This document shows positions 25,093 through 35,185 of a DNA stretch of 64,000 nt, piece after piece. The stretch is from Kozakia baliensis (lineage in GTDB: Bacteria > Pseudomonadota > Alphaproteobacteria > Acetobacterales > Acetobacteraceae). How positions within the stretch are numbered: position 1 is the first letter of the stretch; each line of letters begins with the position of its first letter. The position numbers were made by a program, and so were the translations under genes. Location: NCBI RefSeq assembly GCF_001787335.1, contig NZ_CP014674.1:2757001-2821000 (forward strand). Direction: 5' to 3'. The notes beneath the pieces were generated by a model. It was not told the origin of the DNA and made no database searches. It worked only from the letters and a program-made list of their open reading frames with translations.

Positions 25093-26060
25093 GATCGTTC
25101 CTCCGGATCGTAATGCACGCCCGTCATCCGCTCCGAGACCTGCCAAAGCCGCTTGGCCAGTTCCGGCGAGGAGGCGGAGGGCGGAATCGGCGCGGGGCCG
25201 GGCGGGCCGCGTCGTTCCCCCCCACCTTGCGGCCCATAATAGCCGCCGTCTAGGGCTTGAGGCGAGAGCGCCGCGTAAAGGATCGGCTCCGCCCCAGCGG
25301 CCACGCTCTGACCGAAGAGCCGAAACACCGACCCGCCGATATGTTCCTGCGCAGAGCGCATGATGCGTTGCAGCGGGCTTTTCCCCGCGCCCAGATTGGC
25401 GCTGTTGGTGATGATATCGCTCATCGCCCAACCCGGATGGGCGGCGCGTGAATGAATGGGCCAGTCTTTGAGCTTGGCGAGCCGATCGAGTTCGAGCGCG
25501 AACAACAAATTGGCGAGTTTGCTCTGCCGGTAACTGGAGAAAGGCCGGTAACGATGCGAAGCGTTCAGATCGTCGAAAGGCATTTTCCCTTTCCACGCCG
25601 CCAAGGACGCCACCGTCACCACTTCGCCCGCACCGCGCGCCAGCGCCGGGAGCAACCGCCCGGTCAGCGCGAAATGTCCGAGATGATTGGTGCCGAATTG
25701 AAGTTCATAGCCATCTTGCGTCGTCAAACGCTTTGCTGGGGCCATGACGCCGGCATTATTGACGAGCAGATCCAGCTTTTCTCCCTCGAAGCTTTCGGCA
25801 AACCGGGAGACGGACGCCAGGGAGGCCAGATCCAGCCCGGCGAAGCGCGCCTGAGCGTGCGGGACACGTTGTTGCAATCGCGCCAGGGCGGCATGGCCTT
25901 TTTCGGCATGGCGTCCGGCCAATATGGTTTCCGCGCCGCGTTCCGCCAAGCCGCATGCCGTCTCGAACCCCAACCCGCCTGTCGCGCCGGTGACGACCGC
26001 CGTTTTTCCGTCCAGTCGTGGCATGGCGTTCAATCGCCACGGTCGGGAAGTCGATGTCAT
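25089..26060 (-). CDS. Short-chain dehydrogenase/reductase family oxidoreductase
   Basis: About 323 residues with a Rossmann fold: TGATGGLGFETACGLAERGA for cofactor binding, DLLVNNAGVMAP, and the catalytic Tyr-Lys pair in SSYRQSKLANLLFALELDR. The shape resembles the WWOX/retinol-dehydrogenase-like SDRs often annotated as SDR family proteins. AAGGA lies six bases before the ATG at 26060. The C-terminal segment after GGYYGPQGGGERRG is rich in Pro and Gly. The substrate is unknown. It sits between dedA and the 102-residue unknown gene with almost no spacing. Confidence 0.88.
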   Translation of the reverse strand: MTSTSRPWRLNAMPRLDGKTAVVTGATGGLGFETACGLAERGAETILAGRHAEKGHAALARLQQRVPHAQARFAGLDLASLASVSRFAESFEGEKLDLLVNNAGVMAPAKRLTTQDGYELQFGTNHLGHFALTGRLLPALARGAGEVVTVASLAAWKGKMPFDDLNASHRYRPFSSYRQSKLANLLFALELDRLAKLKDWPIHSRAAHPGWAMSDIITNSANLGAGKSPLQRIMRSAQEHIGGSVFRLFGQSVAAGAEPILYAALSPQALDGGYYGPQGGGERRGPPGPAPIPPSASSPELAKRLWQVSERMTGVHYDPEERS

Positions 26061-26062
26061 AT

Positions 26063-26752
26063 TCAATCCTTTTTCTTCTGGCCTTTATCCTCCGCCTCGG
26101 CTTCCTGAAGCGCCTCTTCCGTCAGGCGTTTTTCGTTTCGCTTGAGAAAGATGAGGGCAACGCCGAGCGTAATGACCACGATCGTGCCCACGCCGAGCGC
26201 CAGAGGGCCGGAAAGGCGCAATATTTCTTTGCCGAGATAGTAGGTCGCGACCGAATAGCCGCCCGCCCAAAAGAAGCCGCCGAGAGCATTGTGCCAAAGA
26301 AACGAACGCCACGGCATATGGTTCGCTCCAGCCAGCAAAGCGACGAAAACGCGCAGTACGGCGACGAACCGCCCGATAAAGACGACCAGACCGCCATGGC
26401 GTTTGAACAGGAAGCGCCCCAGCGTCAGACGCTCTGGCGTCAGTCCCACCTTGCCGCCGTGTTTTTGAAGAACGCGATAACCGATGGAGCGCCCGATCAG
26501 ATAACCGAGATTATCTCCCATGATTGCGCCGGTGACGGCCGCCAGGACGACCCAGCGGATTTCGATATGATGTGTGCTGGCCGCGTAGAGAGACGCTCCG
26601 ATGATGAGGCTTTCCGCCGGGAGTGGCAGCCCCATGCTTTCCAACATCACCACGACGCCGACGATGCCATATCCATATTCTTTGAGCAGATGCTCCAGAA
26701 AATTCAGCAGGGTTTCGATCCTTGAGCGGCCAATACAAAACAGGCGCGACAA
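26063..26752 (-). CDS. DedA-family membrane protein
   Basis: A 229-residue inner-membrane protein. Features of the DedA/SNARE-associated family are the N-terminal hydrophobic part VGVVVMLESMGLPLPAESL, GDNLGYLIGRSIGYRVLQKHG, the conserved GRFVAVLRVFVALLAGANHM motif and the FLWHNALGGFFWAGGYSVA segment. The start TTG at 26752 lies five bases after AAGGA. DedA proteins act in membrane lipid handling and envelope homeostasis. The charged tail EEALQEAEAEDKGQKKKD ends against the SDR start. Confidence 0.9.
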   Translation of the reverse strand: MSRLFCIGRSRIETLLNFLEHLLKEYGYGIVGVVVMLESMGLPLPAESLIIGASLYAASTHHIEIRWVVLAAVTGAIMGDNLGYLIGRSIGYRVLQKHGGKVGLTPERLTLGRFLFKRHGGLVVFIGRFVAVLRVFVALLAGANHMPWRSFLWHNALGGFFWAGGYSVATYYLGKEILRLSGPLALGVGTIVVITLGVALIFLKRNEKRLTEEALQEAEAEDKGQKKKD

Positions 26753-26819
26753 GCCGTTCCTTGGCGGTTTAAGTCAAGACCGCTCGTCAGATACGCCATC
26801 ACCACCTATCTTTTGTCAT

Positions 26820-28721
26820 ATGAACAAACACATAACATCCCCTGCCGGTTTTTGGTCCTCTTGGATTAGTCCCGATTTGGTCGCTGGGCGCAGCGTGTCG
26901 CTTTCCGATCTCAAAACATGCTGCGATGCATTCTATTGGCTGGAAAGCCGCCCGAGCGAAGGCGGCCGCACGGTGCTGGTCGGGCAAGCGCTTCCCAATG
27001 CGCCTTACGATTTAACGCCCGCCCCTTATGATGTCGGGACACGCGTTCACGAATACGGGGGTGGTGCTTATGCCGTCTCGGCACATGGCGAGATCGTGTT
27101 CAGCGACCGGCGCGAAGGCGGCGTCTGGCTTCGAGAAAACGGCGAAATTCGCCGCCTAGGTGGCCAAGCGGAAAGCCGATATGCCGATTTCGCGTTCGAT
27201 CCGGCAGGCGGCGGCGTGTTTTGCGTGCGCGAACAGCATGGCGAGGGCGAACCTAAAGCCAGTATCGTCTGGCTCTCCACAGATGGCCAGGAACATGTTC
27301 TGCTCGAAGGCGCGGATTTTTATGCCGCGCCGCGCCCTTCTCCCGATGGCGCTTCGTTGGCGTTCATTGCCTGGAACCATCCCGATATGCCCTGGGATGC
27401 CACTACGCTGTTCCTGGCCAAGATAAAGCGCAATTCTGGGGTTCCCGTTCTCAGCGCTATGCGCGTGCTGGCAGGGGCGGAAACGCCTTGTAGCGTGATC
27501 GAACCGGTTTGGGAAACGAATGGTAGTTTGCTGGCCAATTCCGATGCACATATCGGTTGGCGTCCGATCCGCTTCCGCCCTGAAAACGCCTTCCGGCCCG
27601 AACCCTTGCCCGATCCAGGCGTGGAAATCGGGCTTCCTGCCTGGGCGTTCGGCCAGTGCACGTTGCAGCCTTTGGAAAATGGCCGCCTATTGGCGCTCGG
27701 CATTCGAAACGGCCTGAACGAAACGCTCCTGTTCGAAGGGGGCGCTTGGCGGAAATTGGAATTGGGCGCGCCGGTCAACGTGCCTCAAGCCTATGGCGAA
27801 AGCTTCGCCTGGATCGATGCACCTTCCGATGCCTCTCCGGCCATCGCCACCGGCAGTTCCGGCGAGGAGATCGTTCGCCATCGTCGTGCGATCGAGTTCC
27901 CGCCCGGCATCGGCGCGAACGATTGCGCCGTGCCGGAAGCGCTGGATTTCGAAACGGCGGACGGCAGCACGGCCGACGCTCTATTCTATCGCCCCGTCAA
28001 CGCTCACCATGCGCTTCAGCCGGGCGAGAAGCCGCCTTTGGTGGTGATGGCGCATGGCGGCCCGACAGGGCGTGCCAATCCGGCATTTTCCTTCAAGGTG
28101 CAATGGTGGACTACACGCGGCTTTAGCGTGCTCGACGTCAATTACCGCGGTTCGACGGGGTTCGGGCGCGCCTACCGTCAAGCCTTGGATGGGCAATGGG
28201 GTGTAGCGGATGTGGAAGATTGCATCTGCGCCGTCCGCGCCGTGCTGGCGCGTGGGTTGGCCGACCCGAAACGCTGCGTTATCCGTGGCAGCAGCGCGGG
28301 CGGCCTGACCGTGCTGCAATCCCTGGCGCAATCGGATTTGTTCGCGGCGGGAACCTCGCTGTACGGCGTGACCGATCTGCGCGCCCTGGCGCATGATACG
28401 CATAAATTCGAGTCCCGCTATCTGGACCGCCTGATCGGGCCTTACCCGCAGGACGAAGCGCTTTATCTGCAACGTTCCCCGATCACCCACGCCGATCGTA
28501 TCATCGCGCCCGTACTGTTTTTGCACGGATCGGAAGATAAGGTCGTTCCGCTTTCCCAGGCGGAGGAGATGGTGCAGAAGCTGCGCGCCAACGGTCAGAA
28601 CCCTGAACTGCACGTTTATCAGGGTGAAGGACATGGCTTCCGCCAGGAAGCAACGCTGGCCGATAGTTTCGAGCGTGAATTACGCTTTTATCAGAAGGTT
28701 TTTTCTACAGCTTCTGAATAA
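26820..28721 (+). CDS. S9-family (prolyl oligopeptidase-like) peptidase
   Basis: A 633-residue serine hydrolase. The N-terminal two thirds look like a beta-propeller (repeated units such as RVHEYGGGAYAVSAHGEIVF and YAAPRPSPDGASLAFIAWN). The C-terminal alpha/beta hydrolase domain has GSTGFGRAYRQALDGQWG, the nucleophile Ser492 in IRGSSAGGLTVLQSL, the acid in GSEDKVVPLSQAEEM and the histidine in GEGHGF. No signal peptide is visible, so it is probably cytoplasmic. The ATG at 26820 has no strong ribosome site. It ends 17 bp inside the 3' end of the convergent MATE gene. Confidence 0.9.
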   Translation: MNKHITSPAGFWSSWISPDLVAGRSVSLSDLKTCCDAFYWLESRPSEGGRTVLVGQALPNAPYDLTPAPYDVGTRVHEYGGGAYAVSAHGEIVFSDRREGGVWLRENGEIRRLGGQAESRYADFAFDPAGGGVFCVREQHGEGEPKASIVWLSTDGQEHVLLEGADFYAAPRPSPDGASLAFIAWNHPDMPWDATTLFLAKIKRNSGVPVLSAMRVLAGAETPCSVIEPVWETNGSLLANSDAHIGWRPIRFRPENAFRPEPLPDPGVEIGLPAWAFGQCTLQPLENGRLLALGIRNGLNETLLFEGGAWRKLELGAPVNVPQAYGESFAWIDAPSDASPAIATGSSGEEIVRHRRAIEFPPGIGANDCAVPEALDFETADGSTADALFYRPVNAHHALQPGEKPPLVVMAHGGPTGRANPAFSFKVQWWTTRGFSVLDVNYRGSTGFGRAYRQALDGQWGVADVEDCICAVRAVLARGLADPKRCVIRGSSAGGLTVLQSLAQSDLFAAGTSLYGVTDLRALAHDTHKFESRYLDRLIGPYPQDEALYLQRSPITHADRIIAPVLFLHGSEDKVVPLSQAEEMVQKLRANGQNPELHVYQGEGHGFRQEATLADSFERELRFYQKVFSTASE

Positions 28722-30093
28722 CGCGAAAGGCCGTCAGCACGGCGAGCGTGCCGAATAGCACGACGCCGAGCGACTGCCCCACCAGAATACCGATCGGCCC
28801 GTAATGCGCGCCGATCCAGACGAAGGGGATCGTGCCGAGCGTGGCGCGTCCCCAATTGAACATGGTGGAATAAAGCGGGTGGCCTAGATTGTTGAAGGCC
28901 GTGTTCGAAACGAACAGAAGCCCTACGAAAAAATAACTCGCCACCAGCCAACAACAGAACAGCGTGATGATCTGCACCGCCACGCCCTTCGCCGCGAAAA
29001 GATGGATGATCGGCCCGTGGCATAGCGCCAGCACCGCCCAGGTTAGCAACACGCAAAGCGCCGTTAGCTTCAGCGATGCCCCAAGCGCCTCTTTCACGCG
29101 GTCTTTGCGTCCGGCTCCGAGATTTTGCGACATGATCGGGCCAACGGAGCCTGTCAGTGCGAATACGAACGCGAACGCGACGGGCACGATGCGGTCGATC
29201 GTCGCTTGGCCCGAAATGGCTTCCAGCCCGAAGCGGGACATGAAATGGGTGACGAACACACTGCCGACCGGCGTTGCGAGATTGGTGGCGATGGCGGGAA
29301 GGGCCACCGCGCCGATCCGCTGCGTCGCCGGTTTGATCGCGCGCAGGCGGGGCCGTTCCAGCATGTAATGATCGCGCAGGCTGATATAGCCGCACAGAAC
29401 CACCACCGAACGCGAGACGATCGTGCTGATGGCCGCGCCCATCAGCCCCATATGAAGCAGGAAGATTAAAATGGGGTCCAGCATCGCCGAAACCGCAGCG
29501 CCCACGAGCGTGACCTGCATGGAGCGCCGCGCATCGCCCACGGCCCGCAGCAAGGCCGATTGCGCCATGCCCATGCAGACCAGAGGTAGGGCGGGCGAGA
29601 CGAGATGAAGGAAGCTCGCCGCCTGATTTTGCGCCTCGCCGCTCGCGCCGAGCAAGCCCAGGAGCCATGTCGCCAGTGAAGCGGTCATGATGCCGAGCAC
29701 CGCCGCCACCGCCAGCATCACCACGAGAAAAGCCGAGGCCAGACGCCGCGCCCGCGTGGCTTTCCGCGCGCCGATCAACCGCCCGATGACCGCCCCTAGC
29801 CCGATGGTCATGCCGATCGAGACGGCGATCTGAACATAGCCGATCGCGCCCGCGAACCCGATCGCGGCAGTCAGATTCGGGTCTTTAAGGCGCGAGATAT
29901 AATAGAAATTGAGCAGATCGACGGCGAAAACCGCCATTAGGCCGATCGCGCCTGTCCCTGCCATGACCACCACATGGCGCATGATGCTGCCTGTGACAAA
30001 ACGGGCGCGACGAGTCGCATCGCGATTGATTTCCGGAGGTGGTTCGGAAGAGGAAGGGGCGGCTTGAAGCGGCGGAGAGGCGGATTGAGACAT
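28705..30093 (-). CDS. MATE-family multidrug efflux transporter
   Basis: About 462 residues and roughly twelve membrane segments, as expected of MATE (cation-coupled drug antiporter) proteins. Family-like stretches include RHVVVMAGTGAIGLMAVFAV, GLGAVIGRLIGARKATRARR, MGMAQSALLRAVGDARRSMQ, VGPIMSQNLGAGRKDRVKEA and LFVSNTAFNNLGHPLYST. The ATG at 30093 is preferred; the GTG at 30111 would add six residues. It is divergent from flgE across 152 bp. The drug spectrum is unknown. Confidence 0.9.
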   Translation of the reverse strand: MSQSASPPLQAAPSSSEPPPEINRDATRRARFVTGSIMRHVVVMAGTGAIGLMAVFAVDLLNFYYISRLKDPNLTAAIGFAGAIGYVQIAVSIGMTIGLGAVIGRLIGARKATRARRLASAFLVVMLAVAAVLGIMTASLATWLLGLLGASGEAQNQAASFLHLVSPALPLVCMGMAQSALLRAVGDARRSMQVTLVGAAVSAMLDPILIFLLHMGLMGAAISTIVSRSVVVLCGYISLRDHYMLERPRLRAIKPATQRIGAVALPAIATNLATPVGSVFVTHFMSRFGLEAISGQATIDRIVPVAFAFVFALTGSVGPIMSQNLGAGRKDRVKEALGASLKLTALCVLLTWAVLALCHGPIIHLFAAKGVAVQIITLFCCWLVASYFFVGLLFVSNTAFNNLGHPLYSTMFNWGRATLGTIPFVWIGAHYGPIGILVGQSLGVVLFGTLAVLTAFRVIQKL

Positions 30094-30245
30094 GCCGCGC
30101 CAATGTGCCACTTTCTCGCCTCTCGTGGGAATGGTTTCCGCAGGCTCGTGCTTAATTTCTTCACCGCGATAAGCGTTTCGTTAACTTTCTCTCCCTACCA
30201 TCCGTTCTCATTCACGCAGCGATACCGTGGGAGAGCGCGCGGACA

Positions 30246-31493
30246 ATGTCTATTTTCGGATCGGTGACGACGGCGGTGAGCGGCTTGAATGCTCAGTCGA
30301 AAGCCTTCAGCAATTTGAGCAACAATATCGCCAATAGCCAGACCACCGGCTACAAGGCCAGCGATACCGCTTTTCAGGATTTCGTCACGAACGATCAGAA
30401 CTATACCAACGATGCGAGTGGGAACGACAGCGTCGCCGCTCACACCGTGCAGCGCAACGATGTGCAAGGCACGGTAACGCAAAGCACGAACGACCTTGCC
30501 CTGGCGATTTCGGGCAATGGTTTTTTCAACGTGCAGGAAGTTGCGAGCAACGCCAATAGCGTAACGCCTTCCTTCAATACCCAGCAATATTATACGCGAA
30601 ACGGCGATTTTTCGCGTAACGCGCAGGGTTATCTCGTCAATACTTCTGGCGCTTTTCTCGACGGCTATCAGGTTGGCGCCGATGGCGCCATGTCCACGAA
30701 ATTAGCGCCGATTCAAATTAAGGATGTCGCCTTCCAGCCGACGCAAAGCAGTATGCTTTCCGTTTCCGGCGCGATCGGCAGCACAACACAGGCGGGCGCT
30801 TCCTCCGTCACGCAAGGCACGGCTTACGACGCCAGCGGGAAAGCGCAGACCGTCAGATTGAATTGGCAACAGGACAGCCAAGATTCTTTGCAATGGACAG
30901 TCAGTGCGGACGGTTCGGATAAATCCACGACGGTTAGCTTCTCTAACGATGGCGCATTGGCTTCCGTGGGCGGCATCAGCACAATAGGGGCTACCGGTAA
31001 GTTCACTTACGATGGCAAACCCCAAAACATGACGGTCGATCTTGGCACGATTGGCGGGAATGGCGGCGTCAGTTTGACCACAGGAAGCACGCCTGTAACC
31101 GGTAGCGCCACCATGAATTCGGATAGCGTGACATCCGGCAATTTCCAGGGACTTGCCATGCGTTCCGATGGGTCGGTCATGGCGAGTTTCGATAACGGGC
31201 AATCGCAGTTGGTTGCAAAAATTCCCATTGCGACTTTTGCGAACGTCAACGGCCTCTCACCCCAGGATGGCCAAAACTATATCGCGACCTCGGCTTCGGG
31301 CAGTGCAACGCAAAATTCCGTTGGAACGGGAGGAGCAGGCGCGCTCGATACCGGTTCGGTCGAGAGTTCGACGACCGATCTGACCAGCGACCTTTCTCAA
31401 TTGATCGTGGCGCAACAAGCCTATGGCGCAAATACGAAAGTGGTCACGACGGCGAACCAGCTTATGCAAACCACCATTGCCATGATTCAGTAA
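30246..31493 (+). CDS. flgE: Flagellar hook protein FlgE
   Basis: Hook subunit connecting basal body to filament. The 415-residue protein has the N-terminal rod/hook signature SGLNAQSKAFSNLSNNIANS followed by TTGYKASDTAFQDFV, LALAISGNGFF and QYYTRNGDFSRNAQGYLVNT, and the C-terminal helix ESSTTDLTSDLSQLIVAQQA followed by YGANTKVVTTANQLM. A GGGAG ribosome site precedes the ATG. It begins flgE-flgK-flgL, a hook/junction operon with only 25 bp and 11 bp between genes. Confidence 0.95.
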   Translation: MSIFGSVTTAVSGLNAQSKAFSNLSNNIANSQTTGYKASDTAFQDFVTNDQNYTNDASGNDSVAAHTVQRNDVQGTVTQSTNDLALAISGNGFFNVQEVASNANSVTPSFNTQQYYTRNGDFSRNAQGYLVNTSGAFLDGYQVGADGAMSTKLAPIQIKDVAFQPTQSSMLSVSGAIGSTTQAGASSVTQGTAYDASGKAQTVRLNWQQDSQDSLQWTVSADGSDKSTTVSFSNDGALASVGGISTIGATGKFTYDGKPQNMTVDLGTIGGNGGVSLTTGSTPVTGSATMNSDSVTSGNFQGLAMRSDGSVMASFDNGQSQLVAKIPIATFANVNGLSPQDGQNYIATSASGSATQNSVGTGGAGALDTGSVESSTTDLTSDLSQLIVAQQAYGANTKVVTTANQLMQTTIAMIQ

Positions 31494-31518
31494 TTTTTTC
31501 GGCTGATCGGATCGCACC

Positions 31519-33009
31519 ATGAGCCTATCGGCTTCTCTTTCCATCGCGACAAGCGGCCTGAACGTCACGCAGTACGCCTTGTCCGTCGCCTCTCAAAACG
31601 TGGCGAATGCCGGAACGAGCGGGTATGTGGCCGAAACCGCGAATGTGCGTTCCAGAGATACGAATGGGGTCGGCAGCGGAGTTTCAGCAGGGCCGACCAC
31701 GCTCGCCGGCAATGAAGCGCTGCAAAACGCGGTATGGACGCAAAATGCCACCACATCCGCCTTATCCGCGCAGAATAGCGCTCTTTCCGCCATTACCAGC
31801 CTTCAAGGCTCGACGAGCGCCGATTCCGGCAGCAGCGGAACGTTGTCGGACCAGTTAGGGAATGTGCAATCGGCTCTCGTCTCGCTCACCAGCATGCCGG
31901 GAAACAGTGCCGCGCAAACAACTGTCGTCGCTAATGCTGGGAACCTCGCAACGACGATCCATAATCTGGCCTCGGGTTATCAGACGCAACGGCAGAACGC
32001 TCAAGATGCAGTTGTCAGTTCCGTATCGTCGATCAACACGAATCTGACCACGATCGGCGCGCTTTCAACGCAAATCATGAAGCTTCAAGTGCAGGGACTC
32101 AGCACGGCGGATCTGGAAAATCAGAGAAACACGGCCGTCTCCGATCTATCCGGTCAGTTGTCGATCAAAACGCAGATATCCGCCAATGGCGATATGATGG
32201 TGCGTACAAGCGGCGGTTTGGTTCTTCCGACCCACAACACGGCCGATCAAGTTTCCGACGCTTGGCCGCTGCAAACGTCCGAAGCGACCGTAACGGCTGC
32301 GAATGCTTATCCCGGCACCGATAGCAGTAATTCTCTCCCCGGCATCACGCTCGGAAATCATGATGTGACGAGCCAAATGCAGGGCGGTACATTAGGCGGG
32401 AATATTGCCCTGCGCGATAGCATCTTGCCGAAAATGCAGGCGCAACTGGATAGCTTTTCTTATAGTCTTGCGACGCGATTTCAGGCACAGGGCATGGATT
32501 TGTTTGCCGGAAGCGGCGGAAAAATACCGCCATCCAGTGCCAATCGCACCACGCCGAATGGAATTGTCGGTTTCGCACAGGATATCCAGGTCAATTCCAC
32601 GATCTCCGCCAATCCGGCTCAGTTGGTTGGAAATGCGAAAGCGGACACGACGATTGTGCGGAATGTGCTCAATAACGGTTTCGGCGCAACCGATCCCGCC
32701 AATCAATCGAACAACGGCCTCGGCATCAATGGCAATCTTTCCATTTCTTATGATGGCAGCCAGGGGCTTGTGGCATTAGCGACGTCCCTCACATCCGATC
32801 AAGCCAATATCGCCAATAGCGTTTCAAGCAATCTTTCCGTGGCGCAGACGACCCAGACGAGCCTTGGCAGCAAGCTTTCCAGTGCTACCGGCGTTTCCGT
32901 CGATAACGAGATGTCGAACATCGTCGCGTTGCAAAATGCTTATACGGCGAACGCAAAAGTCGTTTCCGCCGTGCGTTCCATGTTCCAGGCATTGCTCGAT
33001 GCCGTCTGA
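31519..33009 (+). CDS. flgK: Flagellar hook-associated protein 1 FlgK
   Basis: First hook-filament junction protein. The 496-residue sequence begins SIATSGLNVTQYALSVASQN followed by VANAGTSGYVAET, the typical FlgK N-terminus. It includes the LDSFSYSLATRFQAQGMDLF segment and the C-terminal SVDNEMSNIVALQNAYTANA helix ending in VVSAVRSMFQALLDAV. It is the second gene of the hook-junction operon. Confidence 0.94.
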   Translation: MSLSASLSIATSGLNVTQYALSVASQNVANAGTSGYVAETANVRSRDTNGVGSGVSAGPTTLAGNEALQNAVWTQNATTSALSAQNSALSAITSLQGSTSADSGSSGTLSDQLGNVQSALVSLTSMPGNSAAQTTVVANAGNLATTIHNLASGYQTQRQNAQDAVVSSVSSINTNLTTIGALSTQIMKLQVQGLSTADLENQRNTAVSDLSGQLSIKTQISANGDMMVRTSGGLVLPTHNTADQVSDAWPLQTSEATVTAANAYPGTDSSNSLPGITLGNHDVTSQMQGGTLGGNIALRDSILPKMQAQLDSFSYSLATRFQAQGMDLFAGSGGKIPPSSANRTTPNGIVGFAQDIQVNSTISANPAQLVGNAKADTTIVRNVLNNGFGATDPANQSNNGLGINGNLSISYDGSQGLVALATSLTSDQANIANSVSSNLSVAQTTQTSLGSKLSSATGVSVDNEMSNIVALQNAYTANAKVVSAVRSMFQALLDAV

Positions 33010-33020
33010 AAGTCATTGAT

Positions 33021-34094
33021 ATGAGCGGCGCCATCAGCCAATTCGGTAATAACGGTCCTTCGTTGATTTTGAAGCGCGCTGTTTCCGATTTATCGGAACA
33101 GCAAAACGCGCAACAACTCGAAGTAACAACGGGCGTCTCTTCCGACAGTTATGCGGGGCTCGGGCCAAGCCGCACGCGCGCGCTTTCGCTTCAACCGGCT
33201 CTGACGCAAACTCAGGCCTGGAGCGGTAACGTCACGCTGGCGCAAAATAGGCTGGAAGGGACGCAAAACGCGCTTTCCCAAATCAGCACCATGGCGACGG
33301 ACTTCACCAAAACCCTCCTCACCTTGAGTGGGAACGCCTCAAGCGATGTCACGCAAGCCGCTATCAGCGAAGCGCGCCAGAATTTGCAGAATCTTGGGGC
33401 ACTTCTGAATACGAAAAACGGAGACGATTACGTGTTTGCGGGGCAAGCCAGCACAATCGCCCCAGTGTCAGGAAATACGGATCTGTCTCAAAGCCATCTT
33501 GCGGCTTCTATTGCGGAAACGGTCGCGCAAAGCGGCAATTCGAATGGCGCGGGCGTTCTTTCCCAAACCTTGCAGATGGCGGGGCAAACCACGCCTGAAA
33601 ATCCTTTTTCCGCTTCGCTTTCCACATCGCCAAATGAGGCCGCGAAGCAATCGGCCAGTTATGCGATTGGACAAAATCAAGCGGTTCAAGTCGGCGTTAC
33701 GGCTACACAAGGCCAAGCCTCGTCCGAAACATCGACGGGTTCGCCGATCCGCGATTTGATGCGCAACCTCATGGTGGTGGCCTCGCTTGGAAAAGTCACG
33801 ACAGGCACGCAGAATTACGACCAACTGGTCCAGGGGCTGATTTCAAGCAATAATGAAGTGACGAGCGGATTGACGACAATGTCGAGCACGGTTGGCGTAA
33901 CGCAGAATACTTTGAAATTTCAAAGCAGTATGCTCGGTCAGATGAAGTCCAGCCTCATCGCTCAGCTTTCCGAAAGTAAATCGGCCGATCTGGCGACTGT
34001 CTCGACACAATTGACGCAAACCAAAAACCAACTTCAGGCCTCTTATTCGATCATCGCCGATATGAAGGGCATGAATTTGGCCAGCTATCTTTGA
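33021..34094 (+). CDS. flgL: Flagellar hook-associated protein 3 FlgL
   Basis: Second hook-filament junction protein, related to flagellin. The 357-residue protein contains LKRAVSDLSEQQNAQQLEVT near the start, ARQNLQNLGALLNTKNGDDY followed by VFAGQAS in the middle, a family hallmark, and a C-terminal coiled helix (TVSTQLTQTKNQLQASYSII). The ATG (MSGAISQFGNNG) lies 11 bp after flgK. The stop is five bases from that of the convergent pqqE, leaving no room for an ordinary terminator. Confidence 0.9.
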   Translation: MSGAISQFGNNGPSLILKRAVSDLSEQQNAQQLEVTTGVSSDSYAGLGPSRTRALSLQPALTQTQAWSGNVTLAQNRLEGTQNALSQISTMATDFTKTLLTLSGNASSDVTQAAISEARQNLQNLGALLNTKNGDDYVFAGQASTIAPVSGNTDLSQSHLAASIAETVAQSGNSNGAGVLSQTLQMAGQTTPENPFSASLSTSPNEAAKQSASYAIGQNQAVQVGVTATQGQASSETSTGSPIRDLMRNLMVVASLGKVTTGTQNYDQLVQGLISSNNEVTSGLTTMSSTVGVTQNTLKFQSSMLGQMKSSLIAQLSESKSADLATVSTQLTQTKNQLQASYSIIADMKGMNLASYL

Positions 34095-34099
34095 GGCAA

Positions 34100-35185
34100 T
34101 TAAATCGTGCTGAAACGCCGATAGATCAGTTCGCCCATCCGCGCCGTGTTGGCCGCTTCCGTTACGATAGAATGTTGAGGCGACCGGGCGCAGACCGGGT
34201 CGGTATTGGCGGCGTCCCCCGTCAAGGCTAGTGCTTGGCAGCGACATCCGCCCCAATCGACTTCCTTCAGCGCGCAGGAGCGGCAAGGTTCCGGCATCCA
34301 TTCCGTACCACGGAAAAGATTGAACAATTCAGAATCGTTCCAAATTTCCGCCAAGCTTTGTTTCGTGACGGTCGGAAAATGCACATTTGGAATGGTTTCC
34401 GCCGCATGACAGGGCAGCACCCGGCCGGATGGCGAAACATTCAAAAAGCGCTGGCCCCAACCGCCCATGCACGGTTTGGGCTGATCGGCATGATAATCGG
34501 GCGTGACGTAATCGATGGCCAATGCGTTGCCGAACCGGGCCTTCGCTTTCACGACAGCTTGCGTGGAAGCTTCAAGCTGTTCTTGTGACGGCATCAATAA
34601 ATCGCGGTTGAGAAGTCCCCAGCCATAATATTGCGTATGCGCGATTTCCACGCGCCCCGCCCCGATTTCATAGGCAAGCTCGATCATCTCGGGAACGCGG
34701 GCGACGTTTTCCCGATGAACCACGAAATTCAATGTCAGCGGCATGCCTTCGGCTTTGATCATGCGCGCTGCGGCAAGTTTTTTCTCTTGTGCGCCGCGCA
34801 AACCGCCAATCCGCTCCGCGCCTGCCGGGTCCACGTCCTGAAAGGAAAGCTGGATATGGTCCAACCCGGCATCGCTCAACGCGCGGAGTTTGTCCTCGGT
34901 CAGCAAGATGCCGGATGTGATAAGGTTGGTGTAAAGGTTGCGTCTGCTCGCATGTTGGACCAGTTCGACCAGATCCGACCGCGCCATCGGCTCGCCGCCT
35001 GAGAAATGCGCTTGTAAAACGCCGAGTTCCGCCGCCTCATCAAGCACACGCAGCCAGCCTGCCGTATCGAGTTCCGCCTGCCGGCGCTCCATTTCGACCG
35101 GATTGGAGCAATAAGGGCATGAGAGCGGGCAGCGATGCGTCAGCTCTGCCAACAGGCTCATCGGTGGTGGCGCGGATATCGTCAC
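34100..35185 (-). CDS. pqqE: PQQ biosynthesis radical SAM protein PqqE
   Basis: Radical SAM enzyme that, with PqqD, cross-links Glu and Tyr of the PqqA peptide. The 361-residue protein has the cluster motif [39 protein letters not shown], and C-terminal cysteines for auxiliary clusters ([35 protein letters not shown]). The GTG start overlaps the pqqD stop (GTGA). It is the last gene of the leftward pqqABCDE operon. Confidence 0.96.
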   Translation of the reverse strand: MTISAPPPMSLLAELTHRCPLSCPYCSNPVEMERRQAELDTAGWLRVLDEAAELGVLQAHFSGGEPMARSDLVELVQHASRRNLYTNLITSGILLTEDKLRALSDAGLDHIQLSFQDVDPAGAERIGGLRGAQEKKLAAARMIKAEGMPLTLNFVVHRENVARVPEMIELAYEIGAGRVEIAHTQYYGWGLLNRDLLMPSQEQLEASTQAVVKAKARFGNALAIDYVTPDYHADQPKPCMGGWGQRFLNVSPSGRVLPCHAAETIPNVHFPTVTKQSLAEIWNDSELFNLFRGTEWMPEPCRSCALKEVDWGGCRCQALALTGDAANTDPVCARSPQHSIVTEAANTARMGELIYRRFSTI

